The notes under the pieces were generated by a model. It was not told the origin of the DNA, did not search any database, and worked only from the letters and a program-made list of their open reading frames with translations. This document shows, one piece after another, positions 1 through 5,822 of a stretch of DNA of 10,363 nt. A program made the position numbers and the translations under genes. The stretch is taken from NCBI GenBank assembly GCA_028712345.1, contig JAQTQF010000043.1, positions 1 to 10,363 on the forward strand, in the 5' to 3' direction. The stretch's first letter is position 1; each line of letters starts with the position of its first letter. The stretch is from Phycisphaerae bacterium (GTDB lineage Bacteria > Planctomycetota > Phycisphaerae > Sedimentisphaerales > UBA12454).

Positions 1-16
1 TGTGCTCTTCCGATCT
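1..16. other. Residual Illumina adapter sequence at contig end
   Basis: The first 16 bases, TGTGCTCTTCCGATCT, are identical to the 3' end of the TruSeq read-2 adapter as I know it. The SurE reading frame supports this. The family motif SGIN-x-GAN should have Asn just before the His-Gly-Ala-Asn at 19-30. The codon at 16-18 is TAT, made of the last adapter T plus a genuine AT, where AAT (Asn) would be expected. The upstream codons (Cys-Ala-Leu-Pro-Ile) do not look like SurE. This stretch is therefore an untrimmed artefact and not genome. Confidence 0.93.
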
Positions 17-477
17 ATCACGGCGCAAATGTCGGCATAAATGTATATTATTCCGGTACGGTTGCCGCAGCTATGGAAGCGGCGTTCTATCGAATACCGG
101 CGATAGCGCTGAGTTATGCACACGAAGAACAGATGAATTTTGCCGCTGCTGCTAAATATGCGGTTGAAGTTGTTGACAAGGCAAAACATCTTCATTTGCC
201 GGCAGTAATTAATATAAATATCCCGGCATTGTCCGAAGGTGAGCCGAAAGGTATAAAAATAGTGCCTCAATCAACCCTTGGGTTTGACGAGCATTTCATC
301 AAGACCCAGGGGGCGGAGGACAAAACGCTTTATCAGCTTGCAGGCGGAGACCATAGAGATATCGATGTTCCTTCGGATACATTGGCTCTGGCCGAGGGTT
401 TTATAACCATTACAACACTTGGATTCGATATGACCGATTATAAAAATATGGAAAAATTACATCAGATTAAATGGTAA
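17..477 (+). CDS. surE: 5'/3'-nucleotidase SurE, C-terminal part (5' end missing)
   Basis: SurE is a metal-dependent cytoplasmic phosphatase that removes phosphate from nucleoside 5'- and 3'-monophosphates and is linked to stationary-phase survival. The visible part starts in the conserved loop HGANVGINVYYSGTVAAAME (19-78), which matches the family pattern GxNxGxxVxYSGTVxAAxE. The Asn of this loop belongs to the metal-binding site in characterised SurE proteins. IPAIALSY follows, and near the C-terminus are LAGGDHRDIDVPSDTLALAEG and ITITTLGFDMTDY, matching the family's late 'D..P.TDLALA.GY.SITPL..D.T' region. About 90 N-terminal residues, including the catalytic Asp pair, lie beyond the contig edge. 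It ends in TAA and is followed after 15 bp by the ACT-domain gene, suggesting co-transcription. Family assignment is secure; substrate preference cannot be read from this fragment. Confidence 0.92.
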
Positions 478-492
478 GCTAAGGGGATTATT

Positions 493-780
493 ATGGCAGC
501 GAAAAAACAGCAGGTTTGCATTATAACCGTTACGGGAAAAGACAAGGTGGGAATCATCGCGAGCCTTGCCAATGCTATGTCACGGGCGAATATCAATATC
601 ATCGATGTCAACCAGAAGATTATGGAAAACTTTTTTGTTATGACAATGGCCGTCGATATTACAAAAGCGACTATCACCATTCCGCAAATAAACAAACGGA
701 TTGATAAAATCGCCGAAGATATGAAATTGAAGATTACTTTTCAGGATGAAACTATTTTTAAAATGATGCACCGCGTCTGA
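493..780 (+). CDS. ACT-domain protein, UPF0237 family
   Basis: This 95-residue protein is a single ACT domain, the small-molecule-binding fold used by many amino-acid-responsive regulators. The first strand (VCIITVTG) leads into GKDKVGIIASLANAMS at residues 15-30, the ligand-loop region of ACT domains, and then INIIDVNQKIMENFFVMTMAVDI. The short tail ending in MMHRV resembles the end of UPF0237 proteins. These are related to the GcvR-type ACT regulators, but the family has no firmly known function. The start is supported by AAGGGG about 8 bases before the ATG. UPF0237 genes often sit beside a DUF711/UPF0210 gene; here the upstream neighbour is surE instead. Family call is strong, role unknown. 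Confidence 0.88.
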   Translation: MAAKKQQVCIITVTGKDKVGIIASLANAMSRANINIIDVNQKIMENFFVMTMAVDITKATITIPQINKRIDKIAEDMKLKITFQDETIFKMMHRV

Positions 781-799
781 AAAATATGCAGTTTTTGTA

Positions 800-827
800 T
801 TGCGTATTTCTTTTATTATCGTATATA
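800..827 (+). promoter_or_regulatory. Possible weak promoter for the small RR-motif gene
   Basis: TTGCGT (800-805) and TATATA (822-827) are separated by 16 bp in an AT-rich 72-bp gap before the ATG at 853. The -35 match to consensus is only three of six, so the small gene could equally be transcribed from the surE unit. Confidence 0.25.
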
Positions 828-852
828 CAGGCAGTAGTAAGAGGAGTGTTTT

Positions 853-1038
853 ATGTCCGATAATATCAATATTGAGGATAAAATTAACGGTTCAGAGCAG
901 GCTGAACAGAAAAAACCGCCGCAGAAGGCAAATGTCGAGAGACGCAAGGGGACAGACCGCAGGAAATTTTCTTTCGGCTATTCAGGCAGGGAACGCAGAA
1001 GCGGCCAGGACAGAAGAGACAACGGTCAAAATCAGTAG
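853..1038 (+). CDS. Small basic protein with duplicated ERRxGxDRR motif
   Basis: This 61-residue protein has no predicted membrane segment or signal peptide. The first half is acidic and polar and looks disordered. The second half carries two copies of the same nine-residue motif, ERRKGTDRR (29-37) and ERRSGQDRR (47-55), 18 residues apart and separated by a short aromatic stretch (KFSFGYSG). Similar ERRxGxDRR stretches occur in small bacterial proteins and at the N-termini of some PilZ and GGDEF proteins, but I know of no established function. The arginine-rich repeat suggests binding to nucleic acid, acidic protein or a nucleotide; that is inference. GAGGAG lies 6 bases before the ATG, a strong ribosome site that favours a real gene. 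It ends 36 bp before the 3' end of the convergent exonuclease III gene. Confidence 0.7.
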   Translation: MSDNINIEDKINGSEQAEQKKPPQKANVERRKGTDRRKFSFGYSGRERRSGQDRRDNGQNQ

Positions 1039-1074
1039 CGGCTTAACTGCAGCGCAGGCAGTATCTGAAAGTGT

Positions 1075-1842
1075 TTACTCAAATTCGGCAACCACAAAAG
1101 TGTGGTCGGATGGTCTCTCTATCGCTCTCGGTTTCGTATCGATGCGGCAGGCCGTACATTTTTTCGCAAGCGGCTCTGCGCCCATCAGGTAATCGAGTCT
1201 CCAGCCGTGATTCCTTTTGAAGCCGTTCGGTTCGCGGTAATCCCAGAAAGAAAACTGCCCGGCACTGGTATTATGTTTTCTAAAAAGGTCGGTAAAGCCC
1301 CAGTCTATAAATTCTTTCAAAATCCCGCTAAGCTGCCTGTTAAAACAAACTGTCCCGTCAAGAGCAACGGGGTCATAAACATCTTTTTCCTCGAACGCGA
1401 TGTTAAAATCGCCGGCCCATATCAGTTTATCTGCCGGCTTAAAATGATTTTTGAAATAATCGAACAATCTTTTGAGCCAGTCGAGTTTATACTGATATTT
1501 TTCCGATTCCATCTCAGAGCCCTGCGGAATATAGGTATTGATGATTGTAACACCGGCGGTTTTTGCCTTTATTATTCTGGCTTCGTCTTTCGGCTCAGTG
1601 TCAAGCCCGAATTCGACATCGGTTAATTTATGCCTGCTGAAGAGCGCAACGCCGTTATAGCTTTTCTCCCCCTTATAAACAAAGTTATATCCGGTCTTCT
1701 CGAATTCTTCGATTGGAAAATCTTTGTCCTGCACCTTTGTTTCCTGGACGCAGAGGACATCAGGCCTGTTTTCAGCCAGCCAGCCGACAATTATCTCAGC
1801 CCTGGCCCTTATTGAATTTGCGTTGAATGTAGCGATTTTCAT
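1075..1842 (-). CDS. xth: Exodeoxyribonuclease III (AP endonuclease, ExoA/Xth family)
   Basis: This 255-residue enzyme cuts DNA 5' of abasic sites and degrades from 3' ends in base-excision repair. It is a complete exonuclease/endonuclease/phosphatase domain. It begins MKIATFNANSIRAR, has the metal-binding Glu34 in VQETK, GDFN with Asp145 and Asn147, the RLDY motif with Asp217, and SDH with Asp246 and His247 near the end. These match the catalytic residues of E. coli Xth, including the same Glu34 number. That favours the ATG at 1842 over a GTG one codon upstream. No clear Shine-Dalgarno precedes it. The gene starts 16 bp after the glycosyltransferase stop, so translation coupled to that gene is likely. 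Length is normal for the ExoA branch. The link between DNA repair and a glycosyltransferase is probably transcriptional convenience. Confidence 0.95.
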   Translation of the reverse strand: MKIATFNANSIRARAEIIVGWLAENRPDVLCVQETKVQDKDFPIEEFEKTGYNFVYKGEKSYNGVALFSRHKLTDVEFGLDTEPKDEARIIKAKTAGVTIINTYIPQGSEMESEKYQYKLDWLKRLFDYFKNHFKPADKLIWAGDFNIAFEEKDVYDPVALDGTVCFNRQLSGILKEFIDWGFTDLFRKHNTSAGQFSFWDYREPNGFKRNHGWRLDYLMGAEPLAKKCTACRIDTKPRAIERPSDHTFVVAEFE

Positions 1843-1858
1843 CACGGCTATTCGACGG

Positions 1859-3811
1859 TCAATAAACCTCTTCGATAGATTCTTTTCCCTTATTTACAGG
1901 AATGTCTTTAATCGCAATTTTGTACGATGGACTGTCGGTTAATAAACCTTCCCCCGCTTCCGAATCAGTATTCTTGTGTGTTGCGGTAAAACTCTCAACG
2001 ACATTCAGCAACGCCAGCAGAAAACTTACCATACTTTCAGCGCCCTGATTGATATTTACGCCACCGGCGCCGAGACCATCACAGCAGCCCTTCGTCTGGA
2101 AATCATAGACAGGCACCTGAAGGTCGTTTTCGCCGAGGAACCAGTCAAAAGCTTTTCTCTGGAGTTTAAGATATTCGGTGTTCATAGTAGCCTCATACGC
2201 GGCCCGCAGCATTATTACCGTACTTGCAACTTCGATTGGCTGCTGGTCAAACTGTGCCTTTCGTTTCCCTTTGGGATACCAGCCGTTTGAGCCGATGAAA
2301 CTGAAGTGTCTGCCATTGTAAGTATTTTCGAGCAGGAAAGAACAGGTTTTCTCAGCAACCTTGAGGTATTTTTTCTCGCCCAGCGCCAGAGCCGCGGTAA
2401 AAAGCGATGCCGGCAGGATGGCATTGTCATAAGTGATAAATTCCTCAAACCAGTTCCATCCGGAGGTAGAGTGTTTTTTGTTACGCTCGACAAGAGAGTC
2501 CGCCGCGTGAGTAAGAAGCCTTTTTATCTCACTTGCTCCCGGAAACTGGATAAGATAATCAGACAGGCCGAAAATTGAATATGCCATTCCTCTCATCGAC
2601 ATAGACGGTATGTGTTTTACCGCATCATCGAAAAATTTCTTTATGACAGAAAGATAAAGAGCCACAGGTGGTGAAGCTATGACACTGCCAAAGGCCCAGA
2701 GGGTTCTACCCAGAGCATCATGAGCCGGCTCATCGGTCCAGAAGTTTCTGTTATAGTCCATAAAATTACAAACCATTCCGTCCGGCTTTACGGAATGACA
2801 TAAAAACGAAAGATAATGTTCAAAAAGCTTCAAAGCTTCCGGCGATGAGTATTGCTTGAAATATTTTGTCATAACCACAATTGCTCTTGCATTATCATCG
2901 GTGCAGTATCCATTGGAACGGTCGGGTATGACGAATTTGGCATGCTGCAAAAGACCTGTATCGTCGGTAAGCCGGATGAGATGGTCGAGCTGCGGATCGG
3001 GAAGTTCCAGCAATGTCGCCGCGTGAGAAGTTTTAGCCGCTGCAGCAGAGGTTGAAGCAAAACTTCGCGCCTTAGAGAACAGCTTCCAATACGGCTTGCC
3101 CAGCACCGGCCAGGTTCGTGTTCTGCCGTAATCGTAAGCCTTTCGCCGCATAGAATTGAACAAGGTTTCATTTTTAAGAATTTCGATGACCGCTTGTGCC
3201 ATATCTTTTGAATCGCTGAATCGCACCAGTTTTCCCCTGCCGTCTTCCAAAAGCTCTTCGGCTGCCCAGTAGGGAGTGGAAACAACCGCTTTTCCGGAAC
3301 CAACGGCAAAGGCCAGAGTTCCGCTCGTCAGTTGCTCACGATGAGGATACGGAGTAGCGTAAATATCCGTTGCGCACAAGAAATCATGTAATTCGGCATC
3401 ACTAACGAACCTATTGTAAAAGATAACATTGTCCTGGATTCCAAGGTCTTTGACCATTCGCTGGAGACTGAGACGGTAGGATTCGCCCTCAAATTTTACA
3501 AGTTCCGGATGAGTTACGCCGAGGATGATATAAAGCGCACGAGGCTCAGCCTTGACAATCTCAGGCATCGCTTCGAGCATAACTTCAATTCCTTTGCCTC
3601 TGCCGATAAGGCCGAAGGTCAGTATGGTTTTTCGGTCATCAAAATCGAATTTGTGCTTGTAGTAACTGCTGTCAACAAAAGATAAATCGGGCAGACCGTG
3701 AGGAACAAGCTCTATCTTGTCGAGAGGTACATTATAAATCTCGGCCAACATCTTTATCCCCCGCCCGTTCATAACCACAAGGCGGTCGGAAGCGGCACAA
3801 AGTCGAACCAT
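1859..3811 (-). CDS. C-terminal segment of the broken glycosyltransferase: GT-B catalytic half plus predicted alpha/alpha-barrel domain
   Basis: This open frame of 650 codons would start at an internal ATG (3811) that has no ribosome site before it, so independent translation is doubtful. Numbered from that ATG, residues 1-240 are the donor-binding half of a GT4 enzyme: VPHGLPD (36-42), TFGLIGRGKG (65-74), YATPYPHREQLTSGT (151-165) and STPYWAAEELL (178-188). This is the pattern of the mannosyltransferase-like GT4 subgroup. From about 268 a second domain begins (LPDPQLDHLIRLTDDTGLLQH), with the signature RSNGYCTDDNARA (298-310), EPAHDALGRTLWAFG, and GVNINQGAESMVSFLLALL (584-602). It looks like a six-hairpin glycosidase-type barrel. 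Such fusions are seen beside polysaccharide genes; here no such neighbour is visible. Sugar substrate and product are unknown. The last 48 residues are polar and probably disordered. Confidence 0.8.
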   Translation of the reverse strand: MVRLCAASDRLVVMNGRGIKMLAEIYNVPLDKIELVPHGLPDLSFVDSSYYKHKFDFDDRKTILTFGLIGRGKGIEVMLEAMPEIVKAEPRALYIILGVTHPELVKFEGESYRLSLQRMVKDLGIQDNVIFYNRFVSDAELHDFLCATDIYATPYPHREQLTSGTLAFAVGSGKAVVSTPYWAAEELLEDGRGKLVRFSDSKDMAQAVIEILKNETLFNSMRRKAYDYGRTRTWPVLGKPYWKLFSKARSFASTSAAAAKTSHAATLLELPDPQLDHLIRLTDDTGLLQHAKFVIPDRSNGYCTDDNARAIVVMTKYFKQYSSPEALKLFEHYLSFLCHSVKPDGMVCNFMDYNRNFWTDEPAHDALGRTLWAFGSVIASPPVALYLSVIKKFFDDAVKHIPSMSMRGMAYSIFGLSDYLIQFPGASEIKRLLTHAADSLVERNKKHSTSGWNWFEEFITYDNAILPASLFTAALALGEKKYLKVAEKTCSFLLENTYNGRHFSFIGSNGWYPKGKRKAQFDQQPIEVASTVIMLRAAYEATMNTEYLKLQRKAFDWFLGENDLQVPVYDFQTKGCCDGLGAGGVNINQGAESMVSFLLALLNVVESFTATHKNTDSEAGEGLLTDSPSYKIAIKDIPVNKGKESIEEVY

Positions 3812-3904
3812 CGATTTGTAATAGTCCGGCTGCGGTTCGCTTATTATTGTATGCAGTGTAGTAATGATAGGAGCGTTGACATTATCGAGAAAAAGCGAGA
3901 GATA

Positions 3905-4207
3905 TTAACCTGCCGCCCCGCCGAACAGACCAAATTCGTGCTGAACGCTGACGGCGTGGACATTGCTGAAGTTCAGATACTCGGCGGCACTGATATAATC
4001 ATTTTTAACATTCGGGCGGATCTCGAATGCTACCGGCTCGCGATATTCATAACTGTCGTTCGACATCGCAACTACCAGCGGTGAAAATTCGCTTCCCGCA
4101 TAGCCGCTAACCGATTTAATCAGGTCGTTGGCAAAAGTGGCTATTCCGCACTTCCTCGGCAGGAACGAAGAAACAAAAGCTATTTTTTTAGACGAGTTCT
4201 TCGCCAT
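3905..4207 (-). CDS. N-terminal fragment of the broken glycosyltransferase
   Basis: One hundred residues from the ATG at 4207 to the premature TAA. They hold only the beginning of the acceptor-side Rossmann half of a GT-B enzyme: KKIAFVSSFLPRKCGIATFANDLIKSV, where the KCGIATF loop is typical of the GT4 mannosyltransferase-like subgroup, and then SVQHEFGLFGGAAG just before the stop. In intact relatives the HEFGxFGG motif is followed directly by a helix beginning with Tyr-Leu or Tyr-Ile, which is what the sequence after the stop encodes. A product ending here would lack the whole donor-binding half and should be inactive. Confidence 0.75.
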   Translation of the reverse strand: MAKNSSKKIAFVSSFLPRKCGIATFANDLIKSVSGYAGSEFSPLVVAMSNDSYEYREPVAFEIRPNVKNDYISAAEYLNFSNVHAVSVQHEFGLFGGAAG

Positions 4208-4252
4208 AAATCTGTTACCCCTTTTCAATTAGAATCCTCTTGCGGCATTTTG

Positions 4253-4281
4253 ATTGTAAGGCTATATAAAATCAGAGTCAA
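4253..4281 (-). promoter_or_regulatory. Sigma-70-type promoter for the glycosyltransferase-xth unit
   Basis: On the minus strand, TTGACT (4281-4276, five of six to consensus) and TACAAT (4258-4253, five of six) are separated by exactly 17 bp. Transcription would begin near 4246, giving a leader of about 40 bases before the ATG at 4207. It is one half of a divergent promoter region of about 220 bp (4208-4427) in which I see no gene. Confidence 0.7.
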
Positions 4282-4364
4282 GGAATAAAAGCCCTATTAC
4301 TAAATATTAAAGAGCAAGAAATGTTAGTATTTTTGTTAAGCTTACGACTTTTTTACGCACAGAG

Positions 4365-4393
4365 TTGACGAAAGTTCGTATGTTATATAAAAT
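4365..4393 (+). promoter_or_regulatory. Sigma-70-type promoter for the rrf2-cys-nad-nif operon
   Basis: TTGACG (4365-4370, five of six) and TAAAAT (4388-4393, five of six) are separated by 17 bp, with an AT-rich spacer and discriminator. The start point would fall near 4400, about 28 bases before the rrf2 ATG. No other comparable promoter is seen in the short gaps further down, so it probably drives the whole operon. Confidence 0.7.
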
Positions 4394-4394
4394 A

Positions 4395-4409
4395 CTACTA
4401 AAGCAGTAG
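4395..4409 (+). promoter_or_regulatory. Putative Rrf2 operator (autoregulatory palindrome)
   Basis: CTACT (4395-4399) and AGTAG (4405-4409) form a perfect inverted repeat with a 5-base centre, flanked by ATA on the left and TAT further right. It sits over the predicted transcription start, where a bound protein would block polymerase. The symmetry resembles the ACT...AGT core of IscR type 1 sites, whose arms are separated by five bases as here, but the outer bases match poorly. Binding by the adjacent Rrf2 protein is inferred from position. Confidence 0.45.
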
Positions 4410-4427
4410 GAATATAGGGAAAATATT

Positions 4428-4859
4428 ATGAAAATTTCAACCAGAACAAGATATGGTATGAGGGCGATCCTTGAAATAGCTTGCGCTTACAACGCTGGGC
4501 CGATGCAGATTAAGGTAATTGCCGACAGACAGAGAATCTCGAATAAATATCTCGAGCAGCTTGTCGGGATACTGAAATCTTCCGGGCTTGTCCGCAGTAT
4601 TCGTGGACCTCGCGGAGGATATGTACTTGCCAAACCTCCGGAGGAAATAAAATTAAGTGAGATTTTCGGGGTTCTTGAAGGACCAATTCTAACAACCGAT
4701 TGTATCAGCCACGAGGAAGCCTGTGCAAATTGCGCCGACTGTATAACAAGACAGTTGTGGATGGATATGAATAATGCGATACTAAGTGTACTGGAAGGCA
4801 AAACGCTCGGCGATTTGGTAAAAATGACGAAAAAGGAAAGGCTTAACTACCAAATTTGA
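4428..4859 (+). CDS. Rrf2-family transcriptional regulator, IscR-like
   Basis: A 143-residue DNA-binding protein of full family length. Residues 1-70 form the winged helix: MKISTRTRYGMRAILEIA, then the recognition region ISNKYLEQLVGILKSSGLV and the wing RGPRGGYVLAKP (59-70). After the dimerisation helix comes the cysteine region: Cys92, Cys99, Cys102 and Cys105, then LW at 110-111. Three of them (92, 99, 105) have nearly the spacing of the [2Fe-2S] ligands Cys92, Cys98 and Cys104 of E. coli IscR. An iron-sulfur cluster or thiol sensor is therefore likely; that is inference. AGGGA lies 7 bases before the ATG. It heads an operon for cysteine synthesis and cluster assembly, so it probably regulates that operon through the palindrome in its own promoter. 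A CymR-like role in cysteine control is an alternative, but CymR lacks this cysteine set. Confidence 0.92.
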   Translation: MKISTRTRYGMRAILEIACAYNAGPMQIKVIADRQRISNKYLEQLVGILKSSGLVRSIRGPRGGYVLAKPPEEIKLSEIFGVLEGPILTTDCISHEEACANCADCITRQLWMDMNNAILSVLEGKTLGDLVKMTKKERLNYQI

Positions 4860-4872
4860 TTTTTTTGGAGCT

Positions 4873-4888
4873 GTTTTCAGGAGAAAAC
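4873..4888 (+). promoter_or_regulatory. Small hairpin enclosing the cysK ribosome site
   Basis: GTTTTC (4873-4878) and GAAAAC (4883-4888) are perfect complements around the loop AGGA, which is most of the Shine-Dalgarno AGGAG, ending two bases before the cysK ATG at 4891. The stem is AU-rich and may be only marginally stable, so it may have no role. Confidence 0.3.
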
Positions 4889-4890
4889 CA

Positions 4891-5811
4891 ATGGGCAGAA
4901 TATATAATGATATTATCGAAACAGTCGGGCGGACGCCTCTTGTTCGGCTGAATAAGCTTAACGAAAGTAATGCGGAAATACTGTTAAAAATTGAGAGTTT
5001 TAATCCCTGCGGCAGCGTCAAGGACAGAATTGGAGTCTCAATGATTGAAGCGGCAGAAAAGCAGGGGAGAATTAACAGACATACGACGCTTGTCGAGCCG
5101 ACAAGCGGCAATACCGGCATTGGCCTTGCGTTTGTCTGTGCGGTAAAGGGGTATAAACTAATACTTGTTATGCCCGAATCAATGAGCGCCGAAAGGCGAA
5201 AACTGCTGCGGCACCTGGGAGCAGAAATCGTCCTTACTCCCGCTTCGGAAGGTATGAAAGGAGCTATTGACAAGGCCAAACATCTGATAAGCAATACCGG
5301 AAATATGGTTATGCTCCAGCAATTTGATAACCCTGCCAACCCTGAGATTCACCGCAGGACTACGGCAGAGGAGATTTGGGCAGATACTGACGGAAAAATC
5401 GATATATTTGTTGCCGGTATCGGTACAGGCGGTACAATAACCGGCGTCGGGCAGGTGCTGAAAAAATATAAGCCGGATGTTAAAATTGTGGCGGTAGAGC
5501 CTGCCGACTCTCCGGTGCTAAGCGGCGGGGTTCCCGGCTCGCATAAGATTCAGGGCATAGGCGCCGGGTTTGTGCCGAGCGTGCTTGACAGAGATATAAT
5601 TGATGAAGTTTTTTGCGTTAAAAACGAAGACGCAATCAGTGTTGCCAAACAATTAGCTGCGAAGGAAGGAATACTGGCCGGCATTAGTTCCGGCGCAAAT
5701 GTTTTTGCCGCGATGCAGTTCGCAAAAAGACAAGAGAACGAGGGCAAGACGATTGTAACTATTATTTGCGATACCGGCGAAAGATATATTTCGACGGAAC
5801 TGTTTGACTAA
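4891..5811 (+). CDS. cysK: Cysteine synthase A (O-acetylserine sulfhydrylase)
   Basis: This 306-residue PLP enzyme makes L-cysteine from O-acetylserine and sulfide in the cytoplasm. The PLP-binding Lys44 is in NPCGSVKDR, the substrate loop is TSGNTG (71-76), the phosphate-binding glycine loop is GIGTGGTITGVG, and the late SSGAN motif supplies the serine near the PLP ring nitrogen. It is full length for the CysK/CysM fold II group. The N-terminus (IYNDIIETVGRTPLVRLNKL) is typical of CysK. AGGAG precedes the ATG by 7 bases, and the gene lies 31 bp after rrf2. The acetyltransferase gene that makes its substrate starts 11 bp downstream. Cystathionine beta-synthase is a possible mis-call for this fold, but the length and the cysE neighbour favour CysK. 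Confidence 0.95.
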   Translation: MGRIYNDIIETVGRTPLVRLNKLNESNAEILLKIESFNPCGSVKDRIGVSMIEAAEKQGRINRHTTLVEPTSGNTGIGLAFVCAVKGYKLILVMPESMSAERRKLLRHLGAEIVLTPASEGMKGAIDKAKHLISNTGNMVMLQQFDNPANPEIHRRTTAEEIWADTDGKIDIFVAGIGTGGTITGVGQVLKKYKPDVKIVAVEPADSPVLSGGVPGSHKIQGIGAGFVPSVLDRDIIDEVFCVKNEDAISVAKQLAAKEGILAGISSGANVFAAMQFAKRQENEGKTIVTIICDTGERYISTELFD

Positions 5812-5822
5812 GAGGCTTAAAA

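Larger units (their letters stand above)
1859..4207 (-). pseudogene. GT4-type glycosyltransferase with alpha/alpha-barrel domain, interrupted by one in-frame stop
   Basis: Read as one gene, this is 782 codons with a single internal TAA at codon 101 (3905-3907). The 31 codons between that stop and the next ATG (3811) remain in the same frame. They encode a natural continuation of the enzyme, YLSLFLDNVNAPIITTLHT then SEPQPDYYKSM, resembling related transferases. The lesion is thus a nonsense change and not a frameshift. The start is the ATG at 4207, preceded by AGGGG with 10-base spacing; a TTG at 4228 in the same frame is less likely. Promoter elements lie at 4253-4281. The order is an N-terminal GT-B half (1-132), a C-terminal GT-B half (133 to about 375), an all-helical domain (about 400-735) and a polar tail. 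The intact frame over more than 650 codons after the stop argues for a very recent mutation or a consensus error. Confidence 0.85.

Noticed and set aside
1046..1062. Inverted repeat ACTGC-7-GCAGT between the convergent small gene and xth, as a terminator
   Set aside because: The stem is only 5 bp and no T-tract follows on either strand, so it does not meet the form of an intrinsic terminator.
800..1192. 130-codon frame overlapping the small RR-motif gene
   Set aside because: It has no ribosome site, resembles no family and runs into the 3' end of xth; the 853-1038 frame has a strong ribosome site and a repeated motif.
1102..1626. 174-codon open frame antisense to exonuclease III
   Set aside because: It is a shadow of a clearly conserved gene with all catalytic motifs on the minus strand.
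3812..3904. Frameshift between the two glycosyltransferase pieces
   Set aside because: The interval is exactly 31 codons and stays in the same frame with sensible coding sequence; only the TAA separates the pieces.
3905..3907. Recoded stop or alternative genetic code
   Set aside because: TAA ends other intact genes here (surE, cysK, cysE, metY, xth), and no element next to this stop suggests programmed read-through.
4860..4866. Run of seven T after the rrf2 stop as a terminator
   Set aside because: No stable GC-rich stem precedes it, and cysK follows within 31 bp with its own ribosome site and no promoter, so read-through is more likely.
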